A stretch of 64,000 nucleotides of DNA from an uncultured Lachnospiraceae bacterium (GTDB taxonomy: Bacteria > Bacillota > Clostridia > Lachnospirales > Lachnospiraceae): the NCBI GenBank assembly GCA_947643615.1, contig CANRWO010000001.1, positions 59,251-123,250 on the forward strand. The letters run 5' to 3'. The notes beneath the pieces were generated by a model. It made no database searches. It was not told the DNA's origin and was given only the letters and a program-made list of their open reading frames with translations. Below, one piece after another: positions 1-9,564 of the stretch (its first letter is position 1; each line of letters opens with the position of its first letter). The translations under genes were made by a program, and so were the position numbers.

Positions 1-167
1 AAAAATGCCCGCAAAACCATCCGTGCCCGTCGGTTAAAATCTGCCCGGTGGGGGCATTGTCGCAGGAGGGTTTCCAAGCTCCTGTGGTTGACCATGACAA
101 ATGCATCAGATGCGGGAAATGTGCGGCTTTTTGCCCTAAGATGGCATTGGTCTTGGAGAGTGTTTGA
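1..167 (+). CDS. 4Fe-4S binding protein, C-terminal part (5' end outside window)
   Basis: The frame starting at base 3 is open from the window edge to TGA at 165-167 and encodes about 54 residues. It contains KCPQNHPCPSVKICPVGAL followed by CIRCGKCAAFCPK. The second motif is a classical CxxCxxCxxxCP [4Fe-4S] ligand set; the first is a Cys-rich set ending in CP. Small proteins of this design in Clostridia are ferredoxin-like electron carriers, but the partner cannot be told from a fragment. The gene is followed by an intrinsic terminator at 243-283, so it is the last gene of its unit. Confidence 0.8.
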   Translation, partial: KCPQNHPCPSVKICPVGALSQEGFQAPVVDHDKCIRCGKCAAFCPKMALVLESV

Positions 168-242
168 AAAATGTACATAGGTAATAACAAATCAGATCGG
201 TTCGTGTGGACGGTCAGTTGAGGGAAATCAAAAGGGATAGGA

Positions 243-283
243 AACATCTTCGGAACGAAAGGCTCGTACCGAAGGTGTTTTTT
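243..283 (+). terminator. Rho-independent terminator after the 4Fe-4S gene
   Basis: AACATCTTCGG at 243-253 pairs with CCGAAGGTGTT at 269-279 (11 pairs, one G-U) and is followed by a short T run to 283. Confidence 0.75.
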
Positions 284-296
284 CATGAAGAAATGA

Positions 297-325
297 TTGT
301 GAAATAATATGGGAAAGGGTATAAT
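297..325 (+). promoter_or_regulatory. Vegetative promoter of the AAA ATPase gene
   Basis: TTGTGA at 297-302 and a perfect TATAAT at 320-325 are separated by 17 bp. The start site would be near 332, about 40 nt before the start codon. Confidence 0.65.
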
Positions 326-372
326 TTATTTAAAAAGTACTTATTTAAAGCGAAAAAGGGGGAGGTGTGACG

Positions 373-2082
373 GTGAAGAAGCCATTGCCCATAGGAGTCG
401 AAAATTTTGAGGATATCGTATGTAATGGATATTACTATGTGGATAAAACAATGTTTATCAAGGAATTGTTGGATTTAAAGGGCAAGGTGAATCTTTTCAC
501 CCGTCCCCGGCGCTTTGGCAAGACGCTGAATCTCAGCATGCTTCGGTATTTTTTTGAGGATACCGGGGATGCAGAAAAGAATCTCCGGAACCGTGAGCTG
601 TTTCGGGGAATGAAAATCATGGGAGCAGGGGAAGAATATGAGCGGCAGATGGGGATGTATGTGGTGCTCAACCTGACCTTGAAATCGGCGAAGCAGGAAA
701 GCTTTGAAAATGCGTATTACTCCATACAGACTGAAATCACTGCCGAATTTGACCGGCATAGAGAGGCTATTGAACGTGGAAAAGAGCAGCTGGCGGTAAA
801 TGAGTACGAGCAATTCCAAAACATTGCGGATGGAAAAGCGGATGAAAAGCAGTTTCGAGGCTCATTGAAGTTGTTTTGCCGTTGTATGTTTAAAGTCACA
901 GGGAAGAAAACGGTTCTTTTGATCGACGAGTATGATGTGCCGCTGGAGAATGCATATTTCCGGGGATTTTACAGTGAGATGGCGGATTTCATCCGCTCGC
1001 TGCTTGAGGCGGGGTTAAAGACCAACGATTATCTGCAGTTTGCAGTGATCACAGGCTGTCTCAGAATTTCCAAGGAAAGTATTTTCACCGGATTAAACCA
1101 TTTAAATATTATTTCCGTTTTAGATAAGAGATACAGCGAGCACTTTGGATTTACAGAGGCGGAAGTAATACAGAGTATGAATTACTATGGCGTGGAAAAT
1201 CGTTTTTCAACCATGAAGGAATGGTATGACGGATATAAGTTTGGAAATACAGAGGTCTACAATCCCTGGAGCGTCATAAAATTTTTATATGATCTGTATT
1301 CCGACAGGAATGCTTTTCCGCATCCATACTGGGTCAATACCAGCTCCAATGACATTATTAAGGATATGATCGCCGATGCGGACATGGAGACGAAAGGGCA
1401 GATCGAGGCGCTTCTGCGTGGCGAGTCCCTTGACATACAGGTGCATGAGGAGATTACGTATGAGGATATGCACAGCAGGGGAGAAAACCTGTGGAATTTC
1501 TTATACTTTACCGGTTATCTGACAAAGGAGGATGAGTATTTTAATGAGTCTTCTGTTTTCCTGCAGGTTCGGATCCCCAATACAGAGGTGAAGACGATCT
1601 ATCAGAATACGATTCTGGGATGGTTCCGTAAGCGGATAGAAAAGCAGGATTTCCGGGATTTATACTGTGCAATGGAAGAGGGAGATGCGGATAAGATCAG
1701 TGAAATCCTGAATAAGCAGCTATTTGCCACCATCAGCTTCTACGACAGTGCGGAGAATTTCTACCATGGATTTCTTGCGGGAATTTTAAGCCAGAGTGAG
1801 AACTATCTGGTGAAATCCAACCGGGAGTCCGGCAACGGAAGGTCTGACCTTATGGTGAAAAGTCCGTCTCTGCGGGGAAGATCCTTTGTCCTGGAGATAA
1901 AGGTTTCTGAAGGGATCGATGATTTGGGAGCGGATGCGGATAAGGCGCTGCAGCAGATTTATGACAAAAGGTATATGGAGGAGCTGCGCGCAGAAGGGTA
2001 TCGGAAGATTGGCTGCTTTGGAATTTCCTTTTACAGGAAAGACTGCGAAGTCCGGTCCGGAACAGGATATGCGGGAGGGTAA
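373..2082 (+). CDS. AAA-ATPase-like protein with C-terminal PD-(D/E)XK nuclease domain
   Basis: The 569-residue protein belongs to the large gut-bacterial family with an AAA-ATPase_like N-terminal domain and a PDDEXK_9-type C-terminal domain. The N-terminus has [11 protein letters not shown] and YYYVDKT, then the P-loop variant [14 protein letters not shown] (about residues 45-58) and a Walker B strand TVLLIDEYD (about 180-188). The C-terminus has GRSDLMV and FVLEIKVS, the D...ExK arrangement of the nuclease fold. The cellular role of the family is not established; proposals include mobile-element or defence functions. Start choice: GTG at 367 is one base behind GGAGG (361-365) and cannot use it, whereas GTG at 373 has a 7-nt spacing. 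It is monocistronic, with its own promoter at 297-325. Confidence 0.85.
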   Translation: MKKPLPIGVENFEDIVCNGYYYVDKTMFIKELLDLKGKVNLFTRPRRFGKTLNLSMLRYFFEDTGDAEKNLRNRELFRGMKIMGAGEEYERQMGMYVVLNLTLKSAKQESFENAYYSIQTEITAEFDRHREAIERGKEQLAVNEYEQFQNIADGKADEKQFRGSLKLFCRCMFKVTGKKTVLLIDEYDVPLENAYFRGFYSEMADFIRSLLEAGLKTNDYLQFAVITGCLRISKESIFTGLNHLNIISVLDKRYSEHFGFTEAEVIQSMNYYGVENRFSTMKEWYDGYKFGNTEVYNPWSVIKFLYDLYSDRNAFPHPYWVNTSSNDIIKDMIADADMETKGQIEALLRGESLDIQVHEEITYEDMHSRGENLWNFLYFTGYLTKEDEYFNESSVFLQVRIPNTEVKTIYQNTILGWFRKRIEKQDFRDLYCAMEEGDADKISEILNKQLFATISFYDSAENFYHGFLAGILSQSENYLVKSNRESGNGRSDLMVKSPSLRGRSFVLEIKVSEGIDDLGADADKALQQIYDKRYMEELRAEGYRKIGCFGISFYRKDCEVRSGTGYAGG

Positions 2083-2163
2083 AGTACGGCCCTGGACAGA
2101 GTGTCAGAAGGCAAACGTAATCGAAAAGGATTGATAAATCAATAAAAATAGTTTAAAACACAA

Positions 2164-2193
2164 GTCATACCCCTTGGGAATCTCTCATACACT
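2164..2193 (+). promoter_or_regulatory. Sigma-E-type sporulation promoter before spoIIID
   Basis: GTCATA at 2164-2169 and CATACACT at 2186-2193 are 16 bp apart. CATACACT fits the known sigma-E -10 consensus (CATACAnT). In Bacillus subtilis spoIIID is transcribed by sigma-E, so site and gene agree. Confidence 0.7.
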
Positions 2194-2221
2194 GTAAAAA
2201 AGATTCTTAAGGGGTTTTCTT

Positions 2222-2479
2222 TTGAAGGATTATATTGAAGAGCGTGCCATGAACATCGCCAGCTATATTATTGACAACAATGCCACAGTGCGCCAGACGG
2301 CAAAGGCTTTCGGAGTTAGCAAGTCTACTGTACATAAAGACGTAACCGACAGGCTCATGCAGATCAATCCTGCTCTGGCGAAGCAGGCAAGGCAGGTGCT
2401 GGATGTCAATAAATCCGAACGCCATATCAGAGGTGGCATGGCTACGAAAGAAAAATATCTGCACATACATAATTATTAA
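2222..2479 (+). CDS. spoIIID: Sporulation transcriptional regulator SpoIIID
   Basis: This 85-residue DNA-binding protein controls mother-cell gene expression after engulfment. It has the hallmark N-terminus KDYIEERA followed by the helix-turn-helix ATVRQTAKAFGVSKSTVHKDV (helices around residues 20-42) and a basic C-terminal part; the length is normal for the family. The start is TTG at 2222, with AAGGGG at 2209-2214 at 7-nt spacing; the family N-terminus begins exactly there. It is preceded by a sigma-E-type promoter and is the clearest marker that the host forms endospores. Confidence 0.95.
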   Translation: MKDYIEERAMNIASYIIDNNATVRQTAKAFGVSKSTVHKDVTDRLMQINPALAKQARQVLDVNKSERHIRGGMATKEKYLHIHNY

Positions 2480-2490
2480 AGGAGTCATCT

Positions 2491-2533
2491 GGCATATGGT
2501 AAGTATATGGCATAAATATACTTGTCACATGCC
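2491..2533 (+). terminator. Stem-loop after spoIIID, possible terminator
   Basis: Bases 2491-2508 pair with 2516-2533 (15 of 18 positions; outer GGCAT/ATGCC, inner AAGTATAT/ATATACTT). There is no T run behind it, so intrinsic termination is uncertain; it may stabilise the 3' end. Confidence 0.4.
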
Positions 2534-2659
2534 AGGTATTCCGGATTACCATTTCTGTTTTTCTATTTCGCTCAGCCGGGTGTTGCTTTCCGGAGCAGGT
2601 TTCCTAAGCCGGTATTTGGGGTTATGCCGGAATCTCTCCGAGTCTCTTCCATCTTTCGG

Positions 2660-2688
2660 TTTACTTTTTCCCTCACAGGAGCTAAAAT
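2660..2688 (+). promoter_or_regulatory. Possible promoter of the MATE exporter gene
   Basis: TTTACT at 2660-2665 and TAAAAT at 2683-2688, 17 bp apart, lie 35 bp before the start codon. Both boxes differ from consensus at one or two positions. Confidence 0.4.
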
Positions 2689-2722
2689 GTAATATGGTAT
2701 GAGAGCCGAAAGAAGGGCAAGC

Positions 2723-4045
2723 ATGTTATACACAAACAAGGATTTAAAGAAACTGATCATCCCTTTGGTTTTCGAACAGTTGCTGGCGCTGCTGGTAGGC
2801 CTGGCGGATACACTGATGATCGCAAGCGTGAGTGAGGCGGCGGTTTCAGGGGTATCCCTGGTAGATACCATTAATGTATTGATCATTAATGTGTTTACCG
2901 CATTTGGGACAGGCGGTGCGGTGGTTGCAGGGCATTTCCTGGGAAAAGGCGATAAGGAGGATGCCTGCAGGGCATCCTGGCAGGTTTTGCTGTTCGCACT
3001 GGTCAGCTCTGTTACAGTCACTTCTGTCTTTTTGGTTTTCCACAACGGGATCCTGCAGCTGATCATCGGCAGCGTGGAAGCGGATGTTATGGAAAATGCG
3101 CGTAACTACCTTGTGGTGACGGCGCTTTCTTTTGTGCCGCTGGCAGTTTACAATGCCTGTGCCGGCTTGTTCCGCACCATGCGGGACTCTAAGACGACAT
3201 TGAAGATATCTATCTTAATGAATATATTGAATGTAGCCGGAAATGCTATTTTTATTTATGGTTTCAGGATCGGCACTTTTGGCGCGGCGGTATCAACAAC
3301 CATATCCCGGACGGTAGCGGCGGTATTGATATTCTGCCTGATGTTCAACGGACAGCGCCAGCTGAACTTTAAAGGGCAGTTTACCCTACGGTTCCGGCCT
3401 GACCTGATTAAGAGGATCTGTTATATCGGGTTGCCTAACAGCATGGAAAACAGTCTGTTCCAGTTGGGGAAAATTCTGACGGTCAGCATGATTTCCACAA
3501 TGGGGACATACGCCATAGCGGCGAATGCTGTCTGCAATACCATCGCCTCCTTTAATATCCTGCCGGGAGCGGCTATCAACAGCGGCATTGTAGCCATTGT
3601 CTCAGTTTGTACAGGGGCCGGAAAGCCGGACCAGGCAAGATATTATTCCAAAAAGCTGATGAAGGTGGCATGGATCAGTTTAAGCATTATGTCAGTGCTG
3701 ATCATTGCAGGGGCGGGTACTATGGCCTCGTTGTATCATCTCAGTCCGGAAGCTACAGATTTGGCCAGGCAGGCATTGTGGCTGAATGCGGGGATGGTGG
3801 TTGTGGCTTGGATTCCCTCTTTTACGCTTCCCAACGTGTTTCGGGCATCAGGGGATGTCATTCTGCCTATGGCAGTCTCCATCGGCTCCATGTGGGCCTG
3901 CCGCCTGGGGTGCGCTTATTTGCTGGGGATTGTTTTGGAGATGGGACTGTTGGGTGTCTGGACGGCGATGGTCATCGACTGGGTTTTCCGGGGAGTGATT
4001 TTCACGATCCGTTTCCGCAGCGGAAAATGGGAAAAGACCATTTAA
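2723..4045 (+). CDS. MATE family efflux transporter
   Basis: The 440-residue protein has about 12 hydrophobic segments and the usual MATE length. It shows the N-terminal pattern LIIPLVFEQLLALLVGLADT and the internal repeat of the fold (second half from about residue 230, beginning GLPNSMENSLFQLGK). Such proteins export cationic drugs or metabolites in exchange for Na+ or H+; the substrate cannot be read from the sequence. ATG at 2723 follows AGAAGGG (2711-2717) and fits the family N-terminus. It ends 36 bp before the VWA gene, but a functional link is not apparent. Confidence 0.9.
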   Translation: MLYTNKDLKKLIIPLVFEQLLALLVGLADTLMIASVSEAAVSGVSLVDTINVLIINVFTAFGTGGAVVAGHFLGKGDKEDACRASWQVLLFALVSSVTVTSVFLVFHNGILQLIIGSVEADVMENARNYLVVTALSFVPLAVYNACAGLFRTMRDSKTTLKISILMNILNVAGNAIFIYGFRIGTFGAAVSTTISRTVAAVLIFCLMFNGQRQLNFKGQFTLRFRPDLIKRICYIGLPNSMENSLFQLGKILTVSMISTMGTYAIAANAVCNTIASFNILPGAAINSGIVAIVSVCTGAGKPDQARYYSKKLMKVAWISLSIMSVLIIAGAGTMASLYHLSPEATDLARQALWLNAGMVVVAWIPSFTLPNVFRASGDVILPMAVSIGSMWACRLGCAYLLGIVLEMGLLGVWTAMVIDWVFRGVIFTIRFRSGKWEKTI

Positions 4046-4081
4046 GGCGGCAATTTTGCAGGAGCATATGGGAGAGAGGAT

Positions 4082-5395
4082 ATGGCGGCGGAGAAAAGTA
4101 AAATTTCGTCCTTGGCGAATCAAATACTGGACCTTGCGCATGATGACCTGTTGATGCATCTGCGCTTTTTTGACACGGCGCTGGCTCAGCTGAAACGGAA
4201 GGAACAGGCAGGGACAGGCTGTTTTGCCACGGACGGGAGGACTTTCTATTACGACCCTGTGTATGTTCTGAAGGCCTACCAGGAGGATCCCAGGTATGTT
4301 GCCAGAAGCTATCTCCATGTGTTGCTGCACTGCATTTTTTCCCACGGTTTTCAGTATGATAAATTGGACACGGATCACTGGGATCTGGCGGCGGACATTG
4401 CGGTGGAGAACGTGATCCTGGACATGAAGCTGGAAAGCGTATCATTGGAGCAGGATGGGGATGCTGCCAGGAAGCTGAAAATATTAGGGGAAGATGTGGG
4501 GGCCCTGACAGCGGAGCGGATCTACAGGTATTTCCGCCATAACCCTGTTACCCGGGAGGAAAGGCAGGATCTGGTGAAACTGTTTGCAAAGGATGTGCAC
4601 AGCCTCTGGAAACAGGCGGAGGCTGAGGCACGGGAAGAGCTGGAGATTACGGAGGAGCAATGGAAGAAGATCAGCGAACGTGTGAAGGCTGACCTGAAAT
4701 CTTTCACCAGGAATAAAAGCGGCGCGGAGAGCCTGGAAAAGAACCTTGAGGAAACTACAAGGGAACGTTATGATTACAGTGATATCCTGCGCCGGTTTAC
4801 GGTGATGGGGGAGGATATCACTGTAAACGACGATGAGTTTGATTACATTTATTATACTTACGGATTGGAGCAATACGGGAACCTGCCGTTGATTGAGCCT
4901 TTGGAGTACAAGGAGGCTAATAAGGTAAGGGAATTTGTGATTGCAATAGATACCTCTGCGTCTTGCCGGGGCGCTATTGTAAAAGCCTTTCTGCGGAAGA
5001 CTTATTCCATCCTGAAGGGCAGCGAGAATTTTTTCCACCGTATCAATGTGCACATTATTCAGTGTGACAATCAGGTGCAGAGTGATACCAGGATCACAAA
5101 TGACGAAGATTTTGAAGCCTTTATGCGGTATGGGAAGCTGACAGGTTTTGGGGCCACGGATTTCCGCCCGGTGTTCGATTATATTGACAAGCTGCAGCGG
5201 CAGGGGGAGTTTGAAAACCTGAAGGGACTGATCTATTTTACCGATGGCTACGGCGTGTATCCCCGGAAAATGCCCAAGTACGACGTGATCTTTGCTTTCC
5301 TGGACGAGGATGAAAACCGTGCGCCGGTGCCTCCCTGGAGTATGAAGGTGGTGCTGGAGGAGGACTCTCTGGAAGAAGGCGGCCAGGAAATATGA
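4082..5395 (+). CDS. VWA-like protein with N-terminal metallopeptidase-like domain
   Basis: The 437-residue protein has an N-terminal DUF2201-type metallopeptidase-like region with HVLLHCIFSH (HxxxH at residues 79-83) and a C-terminal von Willebrand A-like domain whose MIDAS motif DTSAS starts near residue 290. A long charged helical stretch (about 165-245) separates them. The next gene encodes a MoxR-type AAA ATPase; in such pairs the ATPase remodels targets and the VWA protein acts as metal-dependent adaptor. The target is unknown. ATG at 4082 is preceded by GAGAGG. Confidence 0.8.
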   Translation: MAAEKSKISSLANQILDLAHDDLLMHLRFFDTALAQLKRKEQAGTGCFATDGRTFYYDPVYVLKAYQEDPRYVARSYLHVLLHCIFSHGFQYDKLDTDHWDLAADIAVENVILDMKLESVSLEQDGDAARKLKILGEDVGALTAERIYRYFRHNPVTREERQDLVKLFAKDVHSLWKQAEAEAREELEITEEQWKKISERVKADLKSFTRNKSGAESLEKNLEETTRERYDYSDILRRFTVMGEDITVNDDEFDYIYYTYGLEQYGNLPLIEPLEYKEANKVREFVIAIDTSASCRGAIVKAFLRKTYSILKGSENFFHRINVHIIQCDNQVQSDTRITNDEDFEAFMRYGKLTGFGATDFRPVFDYIDKLQRQGEFENLKGLIYFTDGYGVYPRKMPKYDVIFAFLDEDENRAPVPPWSMKVVLEEDSLEEGGQEI

Positions 5396-5428
5396 ATAGA
5401 TTCGGACAGGAAAGGCGGTTAGAAAGAT

Positions 5429-6961
5429 ATGAACATTAAGCAGGCCAAGGAGTACATTAAGAATTCCGTGAACTTATACCTGAAGAAGGACGAGTTTGGC
5501 GAGTACCGTGTCTCGGTGGTGCGCCAGCGCCCCATCTTCCTGCTGGGTGCGCCGGGCATCGGTAAGACGGCAATCATGGAGCAGATCGCCCAGGAGATGG
5601 GTATCGCACTGGTATCTTATTCCATGACTCACCATACCAGGCAGTCCGCTTTGGGATTGCCCTTTATCACTCAAAAGACGTATGGCGGGCAAAGCATGAG
5701 CGTGTCGGAGTACACTATGAGCGAGATCATTGCTTCCGTTTATGATACCATGGAAGCCAGCGGCATCCGGGAGGGGATACTGTTCCTGGATGAGATCAAC
5801 TGTGTGTCGGAGACATTGGCGCCTTCCATGCTGCAGTTTTTACAGTATAAGGTATTTGGCCGCCACAGGGTTCCCGAAGGATGGGTCATTGTTACCGCCG
5901 GGAATCCGCCGGAGTACAATAAGTCGGTGAGGGAATTTGACGTGGTGACGCTGGACCGCCTTAAGGTCATGGAAGTGGAACCGGATTACCGTATCTGGAA
6001 GGAGTATGCGGCAGAGAAGAGGATCCATAATGCGGTGGTGAATTACCTGGATTTGAAAAAGGATCATTTCTATTGTATGGAAATGACTACGAAAGGGCGC
6101 AGCTATGTGACTGCCAGGGGATGGGAAGACCTGTCGGAGATCCTGGCCCTGTATGAGGAGGAAATGCTGCCGGTAGACGAGACATTGGTTGGGCAGTATT
6201 TGAGAAACGAGAAGGTGGTTAAAGAGTTTACCGCATATTACGATTTGTATAATAAATATAAAAAAGACTATCAAATAGAAGAAATCCTGGACGGAAAACC
6301 TTCCGTGCAGGCCATTGCCCGTGCCAAGGAGGCGCCCTTTGACGAAAGGCTGTCTCTCTTGGGGATGCTGCTTGACAAAGTGCAGGCGGATATGAAGGAG
6401 ATTATGGAACAGGCGGCGTTCCTCTCAGACCTGAAAATTCCTTTGAAGAGCATCGGCAGCGGGGTGGATGGGATGCAGCTGGGGCAGGTGCTTGCCTTGC
6501 TGGAGAAGCAGACGGAGGGGCGCAGGAAGCTTCTGGAGAACCTGCAGACCGCCAATACCCTGTCCGACAGCGATAAAAAGAAGCACTACAGCGTGATCCG
6601 TTTTCTGGAAGAGTGCAGGAAGGAATTGTACACCGGGGATGCCCGGACGGGTGCAGCTGCCTATGAGTTTATAAAAAAACGGTACAGCGCAAAGGTAGAG
6701 AAAATGAAGCTGAAAACCACAGGGGTGCAGCAGGAGCTCCACGCCATGTTTGCTTTTGCGGAGGAGGCCTTCGGGGCACAGGACGGCGCATCAGGCAATG
6801 AGATGCTGATCCTGGTGACGGAGCTTACCGTAAACAGTTACAGCGCACGGTTCATTGCTACTTTCGGCAGTCCGGATTACAGGCGGCACAATGAAGAGCT
6901 GATGCTCACGGAGCGCAGCGACGATATCAAGGCCCAGATCGCAGAACTGGAACTGGCATGA
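5429..6961 (+). CDS. MoxR-type AAA ATPase
   Basis: The 510-residue protein has Walker A GAPGIGKTA (from about residue 40) and Walker B GILFLDEIN (about residue 115), followed by sensor-type residues in IVTAGNPPEYN. The C-terminal 200 residues are helical with no recognised domain, longer than in minimal MoxR proteins. It starts 33 bp after the VWA gene, so the two are almost certainly co-transcribed and act together as a chaperone-type ATPase and adaptor. Confidence 0.85.
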   Translation: MNIKQAKEYIKNSVNLYLKKDEFGEYRVSVVRQRPIFLLGAPGIGKTAIMEQIAQEMGIALVSYSMTHHTRQSALGLPFITQKTYGGQSMSVSEYTMSEIIASVYDTMEASGIREGILFLDEINCVSETLAPSMLQFLQYKVFGRHRVPEGWVIVTAGNPPEYNKSVREFDVVTLDRLKVMEVEPDYRIWKEYAAEKRIHNAVVNYLDLKKDHFYCMEMTTKGRSYVTARGWEDLSEILALYEEEMLPVDETLVGQYLRNEKVVKEFTAYYDLYNKYKKDYQIEEILDGKPSVQAIARAKEAPFDERLSLLGMLLDKVQADMKEIMEQAAFLSDLKIPLKSIGSGVDGMQLGQVLALLEKQTEGRRKLLENLQTANTLSDSDKKKHYSVIRFLEECRKELYTGDARTGAAAYEFIKKRYSAKVEKMKLKTTGVQQELHAMFAFAEEAFGAQDGASGNEMLILVTELTVNSYSARFIATFGSPDYRRHNEELMLTERSDDIKAQIAELELA

Positions 6962-7036
6962 CACGCTTTGAAACTGGACTGCAGGGAAGCCGCCGCACAG
7001 GAGTATGCGTAAGAAAGATCCCCGAGGTGGCCCGCA

Positions 7037-8044
7037 GTGCAGGACGAAGCGCTGAGAGAACTGCCAAAGAGGCTTTCGGACTGGGGTTGGGGCATTGCGA
7101 AGAAAAAGGAAAGATTGGGCCGGTGCATGCAGGAAAAAGAATGGATAATCGAGAACGGAAGTATACATTATGAAATAGATTCCAAATCCCAGGAGGGTTC
7201 TGCCAGGGTCACAGGGTTTCAGGGAATGGCTTCCCAGGTAGGGATCCCGGGGCAGATCGAAGGCCTGCCGGTGACGGCTGTGGCGAAAAAGGCTTTCCTG
7301 AGCAGGAAGAATCTTCGGCGGGTTCTTTTGCCGGATACTGTGGAAGAGATCGGAGATTGGGCGTTTGCCTACTGTGACTGTCTGGAAGAGGTTGTGCTGC
7401 CGCGCCGGGGGATCCGGTTTGGCAAAGCCGTTTTTATGGAGTGTAAAAATCTGAGGCGCATTTCTGCCGTGGAAGAATGCCGAAAGCTGCCTGTCCCGGC
7501 TTTTCCCGCAGAGCTTTTGGCGGCGGCAGTGTCTTCCATGGATGCCGCTTATCTCCTGGACTTGGAGACGGCGGGCACAGAAGAGTGGCTGGGGAAGTGG
7601 GACGCCAGGTTAAAAAGCGTGCTTCGTGTCCCGGACCAGGAGGGGTTTTCCAGGCAGATCCTGTGCGGTGAAGAAGACTATGGAAGTACGGACCTGGCGG
7701 CCTATATGAGCGGCAGGAGGAAAGAAAAGATCCGCCTGAGTCTTCTGCGGCTATTATTTGACCAGGGATTAGATTCCCAGATGAGGGAGGAACTGGAAGC
7801 CTACCTTTTGGATCACACAAAAGGGGAAAAAAGTGAGGAGACCTGGCAGGTCATTTTGCAGGAGCATGGCGGCCATCGGGATTATTATCGGCTCTTTGCG
7901 GAGATTGGCTGTGTGACGGAGAGGAACCTGGACCATATTCTGGCTGACATCGGTGAGGAATACCCGGAAATGAAAGCGTATTTTCTCCGTTACCGGGAGG
8001 AGTTTCTGGATGCGGGGGACTTTTTTGCAGGCTTGGAACTGTAG
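7037..8044 (+). CDS. Leucine-rich repeat (LRR_5/BspA-like) protein
   Basis: The 335-residue protein has BspA-type leucine-rich repeats in about residues 70-160 (VAKKAFLSRKNLRRVLLPDTV, then IGDWAFAYCDCLEEVVLP), with a helical C-terminal half of unknown fold. No signal peptide is seen, so it is probably cytoplasmic. GTG at 7037 follows GAGGTGG at 7024-7030; a later in-frame ATG (MQEKEWIIENG) is possible but has a poor SD. It follows the MoxR/VWA pair by 75 bp and may be the third gene of that operon. Confidence 0.7.
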   Translation: MQDEALRELPKRLSDWGWGIAKKKERLGRCMQEKEWIIENGSIHYEIDSKSQEGSARVTGFQGMASQVGIPGQIEGLPVTAVAKKAFLSRKNLRRVLLPDTVEEIGDWAFAYCDCLEEVVLPRRGIRFGKAVFMECKNLRRISAVEECRKLPVPAFPAELLAAAVSSMDAAYLLDLETAGTEEWLGKWDARLKSVLRVPDQEGFSRQILCGEEDYGSTDLAAYMSGRRKEKIRLSLLRLLFDQGLDSQMREELEAYLLDHTKGEKSEETWQVILQEHGGHRDYYRLFAEIGCVTERNLDHILADIGEEYPEMKAYFLRYREEFLDAGDFFAGLEL

Positions 8045-8111
8045 GGGGCATACACTGAGGCTGCAGCAGTTTCGAGGGAGGTTAGTTTTTTCTTAAGAAA
8101 AGCATATTACA

Positions 8112-8140
8112 TTGAATTGGCAGGAAAATTTTGCTATACT
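8112..8140 (+). promoter_or_regulatory. Vegetative promoter of the UDP-sugar pyrophosphorylase gene
   Basis: TTGAAT at 8112-8117 and TATACT at 8135-8140 with a 17-bp spacer. Because the -10 box lies here, translation cannot start before about 8147, which fixes the start at 8176. Confidence 0.75.
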
Positions 8141-8175
8141 GGCATAGAACAAAACGAAAGGGTATAGGGCAAGCT

Positions 8176-9408
8176 ATGGCAATGACATTGGGACAGGCGA
8201 AGGAAAAGCTGGCAAAATACGGTCAGGAACATGTACTGAAATATTATGGCGAGCTTTCCAGTGAGGAGCAGCAGGCGCTGCTGGATCAGGTTGAAGCAAC
8301 GGATATGAGCATATTGGCCGCGTGCAGGCATAAGGAGGACTTGGCCCGGAAGGGTGTTATCACACCCCTGGCGGCAATGCAGCTGGAAGAGATCGAGGCA
8401 GGCAGGGCATCCTTTGAAGCAACCGGCATCAGGGCCATCAAAGAAGGGGAGATAGGAGCCGTCCTGCTGGCCGGGGGAATGGGGACACGGCTTGGTTCTG
8501 AGGATCCCAAGGGGATGTATAATATCGGGTTGACCAGAGAACTCTATATATTCCAATGTATTATAAATAACCTGACGGATGCGGTGCGCCGGGCGGACAC
8601 GTGGATCCATCTGTTTATTATGACAAGCGACAAGAACCACCAGGTTACCACGGAATTCCTGAAAGAGCACAAATATTTCGGGTACAGGGAAGAATATATC
8701 CATTTCTTTCAACAGGAGATGTCGGCGGCAACGGATTATGAGGGGAAAATCTATCTGGAGGGGAAGGGAAGGCTGTCTACATCACCCAACGGCAACGGCG
8801 GATGGTTTGTTTCCCTGCGGAACGCGGGCCTCCTGGACATGATCCGTGAAAAAGGCATCCAATGGCTGAACATATTTGCAGTGGACAATGTGCTCCAACG
8901 CATTGCCGACCCCTGCTTTATCGGAGCCACCATCGAGAAAAACTGCGCAGTGGGAGCGAAGGTGGTACGCAAGAACGCACCGGATGAGAAGGTGGGCGTT
9001 ATGTGCCTGGAGGACGGACGGCCCTCCATAGTGGAGTATTACGAGCTGACGGAGGAGATGATGAATGCCAGGGACGCCAAGGGTGATCCGGCATATTATT
9101 TCGGCGTGATCTTGAATTACCTGTTCCGGGTGGCGGACCTGGAAAGGATGGCAGTAGGGAATCTGCCCCTCCATATTGTGGAGAGAAAGATCCCCTGCCT
9201 GGACCAGCAGGGCAACCCGGTAAAGCCGGAGGAGCCTAACGGTTATAAGTATGAAAACCTGGTGTTGGATATGATACACCAGTTGGACAGCTGCCTTCCC
9301 TTTGAGGTGGTCAGGGAGAAAGAATTTGCCCCCATCAAAAATAAGACGGGTGTGGATTCCGTGGAGAGCGCCAGGGAGCTGCTCCAAAAGAACGGAGTGG
9401 TGTTGTAG
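8176..9408 (+). CDS. UDP-sugar pyrophosphorylase (UDPGP type 1 family)
   Basis: The 410-residue protein carries the nucleotidyltransferase signature LAGGMGTRLGSEDPKG (from residue 98) and the later NIFAVDNVLQR segment with the metal-binding Asp. The family makes UDP-glucose, UDP-GlcNAc or related UDP-sugars from UTP and the sugar 1-phosphate. The length and motif resemble eukaryote-like UDPGP/UAP enzymes rather than GalU or GlmU. ATG at 8176 is chosen because the promoter lies at 8112-8140. It precedes galE, which interconverts UDP-hexoses, so the pair fits nucleotide-sugar supply for glycans. Confidence 0.85.
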   Translation: MAMTLGQAKEKLAKYGQEHVLKYYGELSSEEQQALLDQVEATDMSILAACRHKEDLARKGVITPLAAMQLEEIEAGRASFEATGIRAIKEGEIGAVLLAGGMGTRLGSEDPKGMYNIGLTRELYIFQCIINNLTDAVRRADTWIHLFIMTSDKNHQVTTEFLKEHKYFGYREEYIHFFQQEMSAATDYEGKIYLEGKGRLSTSPNGNGGWFVSLRNAGLLDMIREKGIQWLNIFAVDNVLQRIADPCFIGATIEKNCAVGAKVVRKNAPDEKVGVMCLEDGRPSIVEYYELTEEMMNARDAKGDPAYYFGVILNYLFRVADLERMAVGNLPLHIVERKIPCLDQQGNPVKPEEPNGYKYENLVLDMIHQLDSCLPFEVVREKEFAPIKNKTGVDSVESARELLQKNGVVL

Positions 9409-9443
9409 TTAACATTTCGACAGGTTTATGTAACAAATATGTA

Positions 9444-9472
9444 TTGAGATGCCTGCATGTTTCCGATATGCT
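9444..9472 (+). promoter_or_regulatory. Promoter of galE
   Basis: TTGAGA at 9444-9449 and TATGCT at 9467-9472 with a 17-bp spacer, in the 156-bp gap before galE. Confidence 0.55.
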
Positions 9473-9564
9473 GAAGGTAACAGAAAACATAGTGTGGCAT
9501 GGGCAGGGGCCCTGTCCGGCCACACGGGATTTATGGGCACATGGGGTGCAGAAAAGAGGGAGCT

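Noticed and set aside
6958..7173. 71-codon frame starting at the MoxR stop
   Set aside because: Overlaps the leucine-rich repeat gene in another frame and has no SD or homologue-like content.
8090..8103. Palindrome TTTTCTTAAGAAAA before the pyrophosphorylase promoter
   Set aside because: Short AT palindrome with no loop; too weak as terminator or operator.
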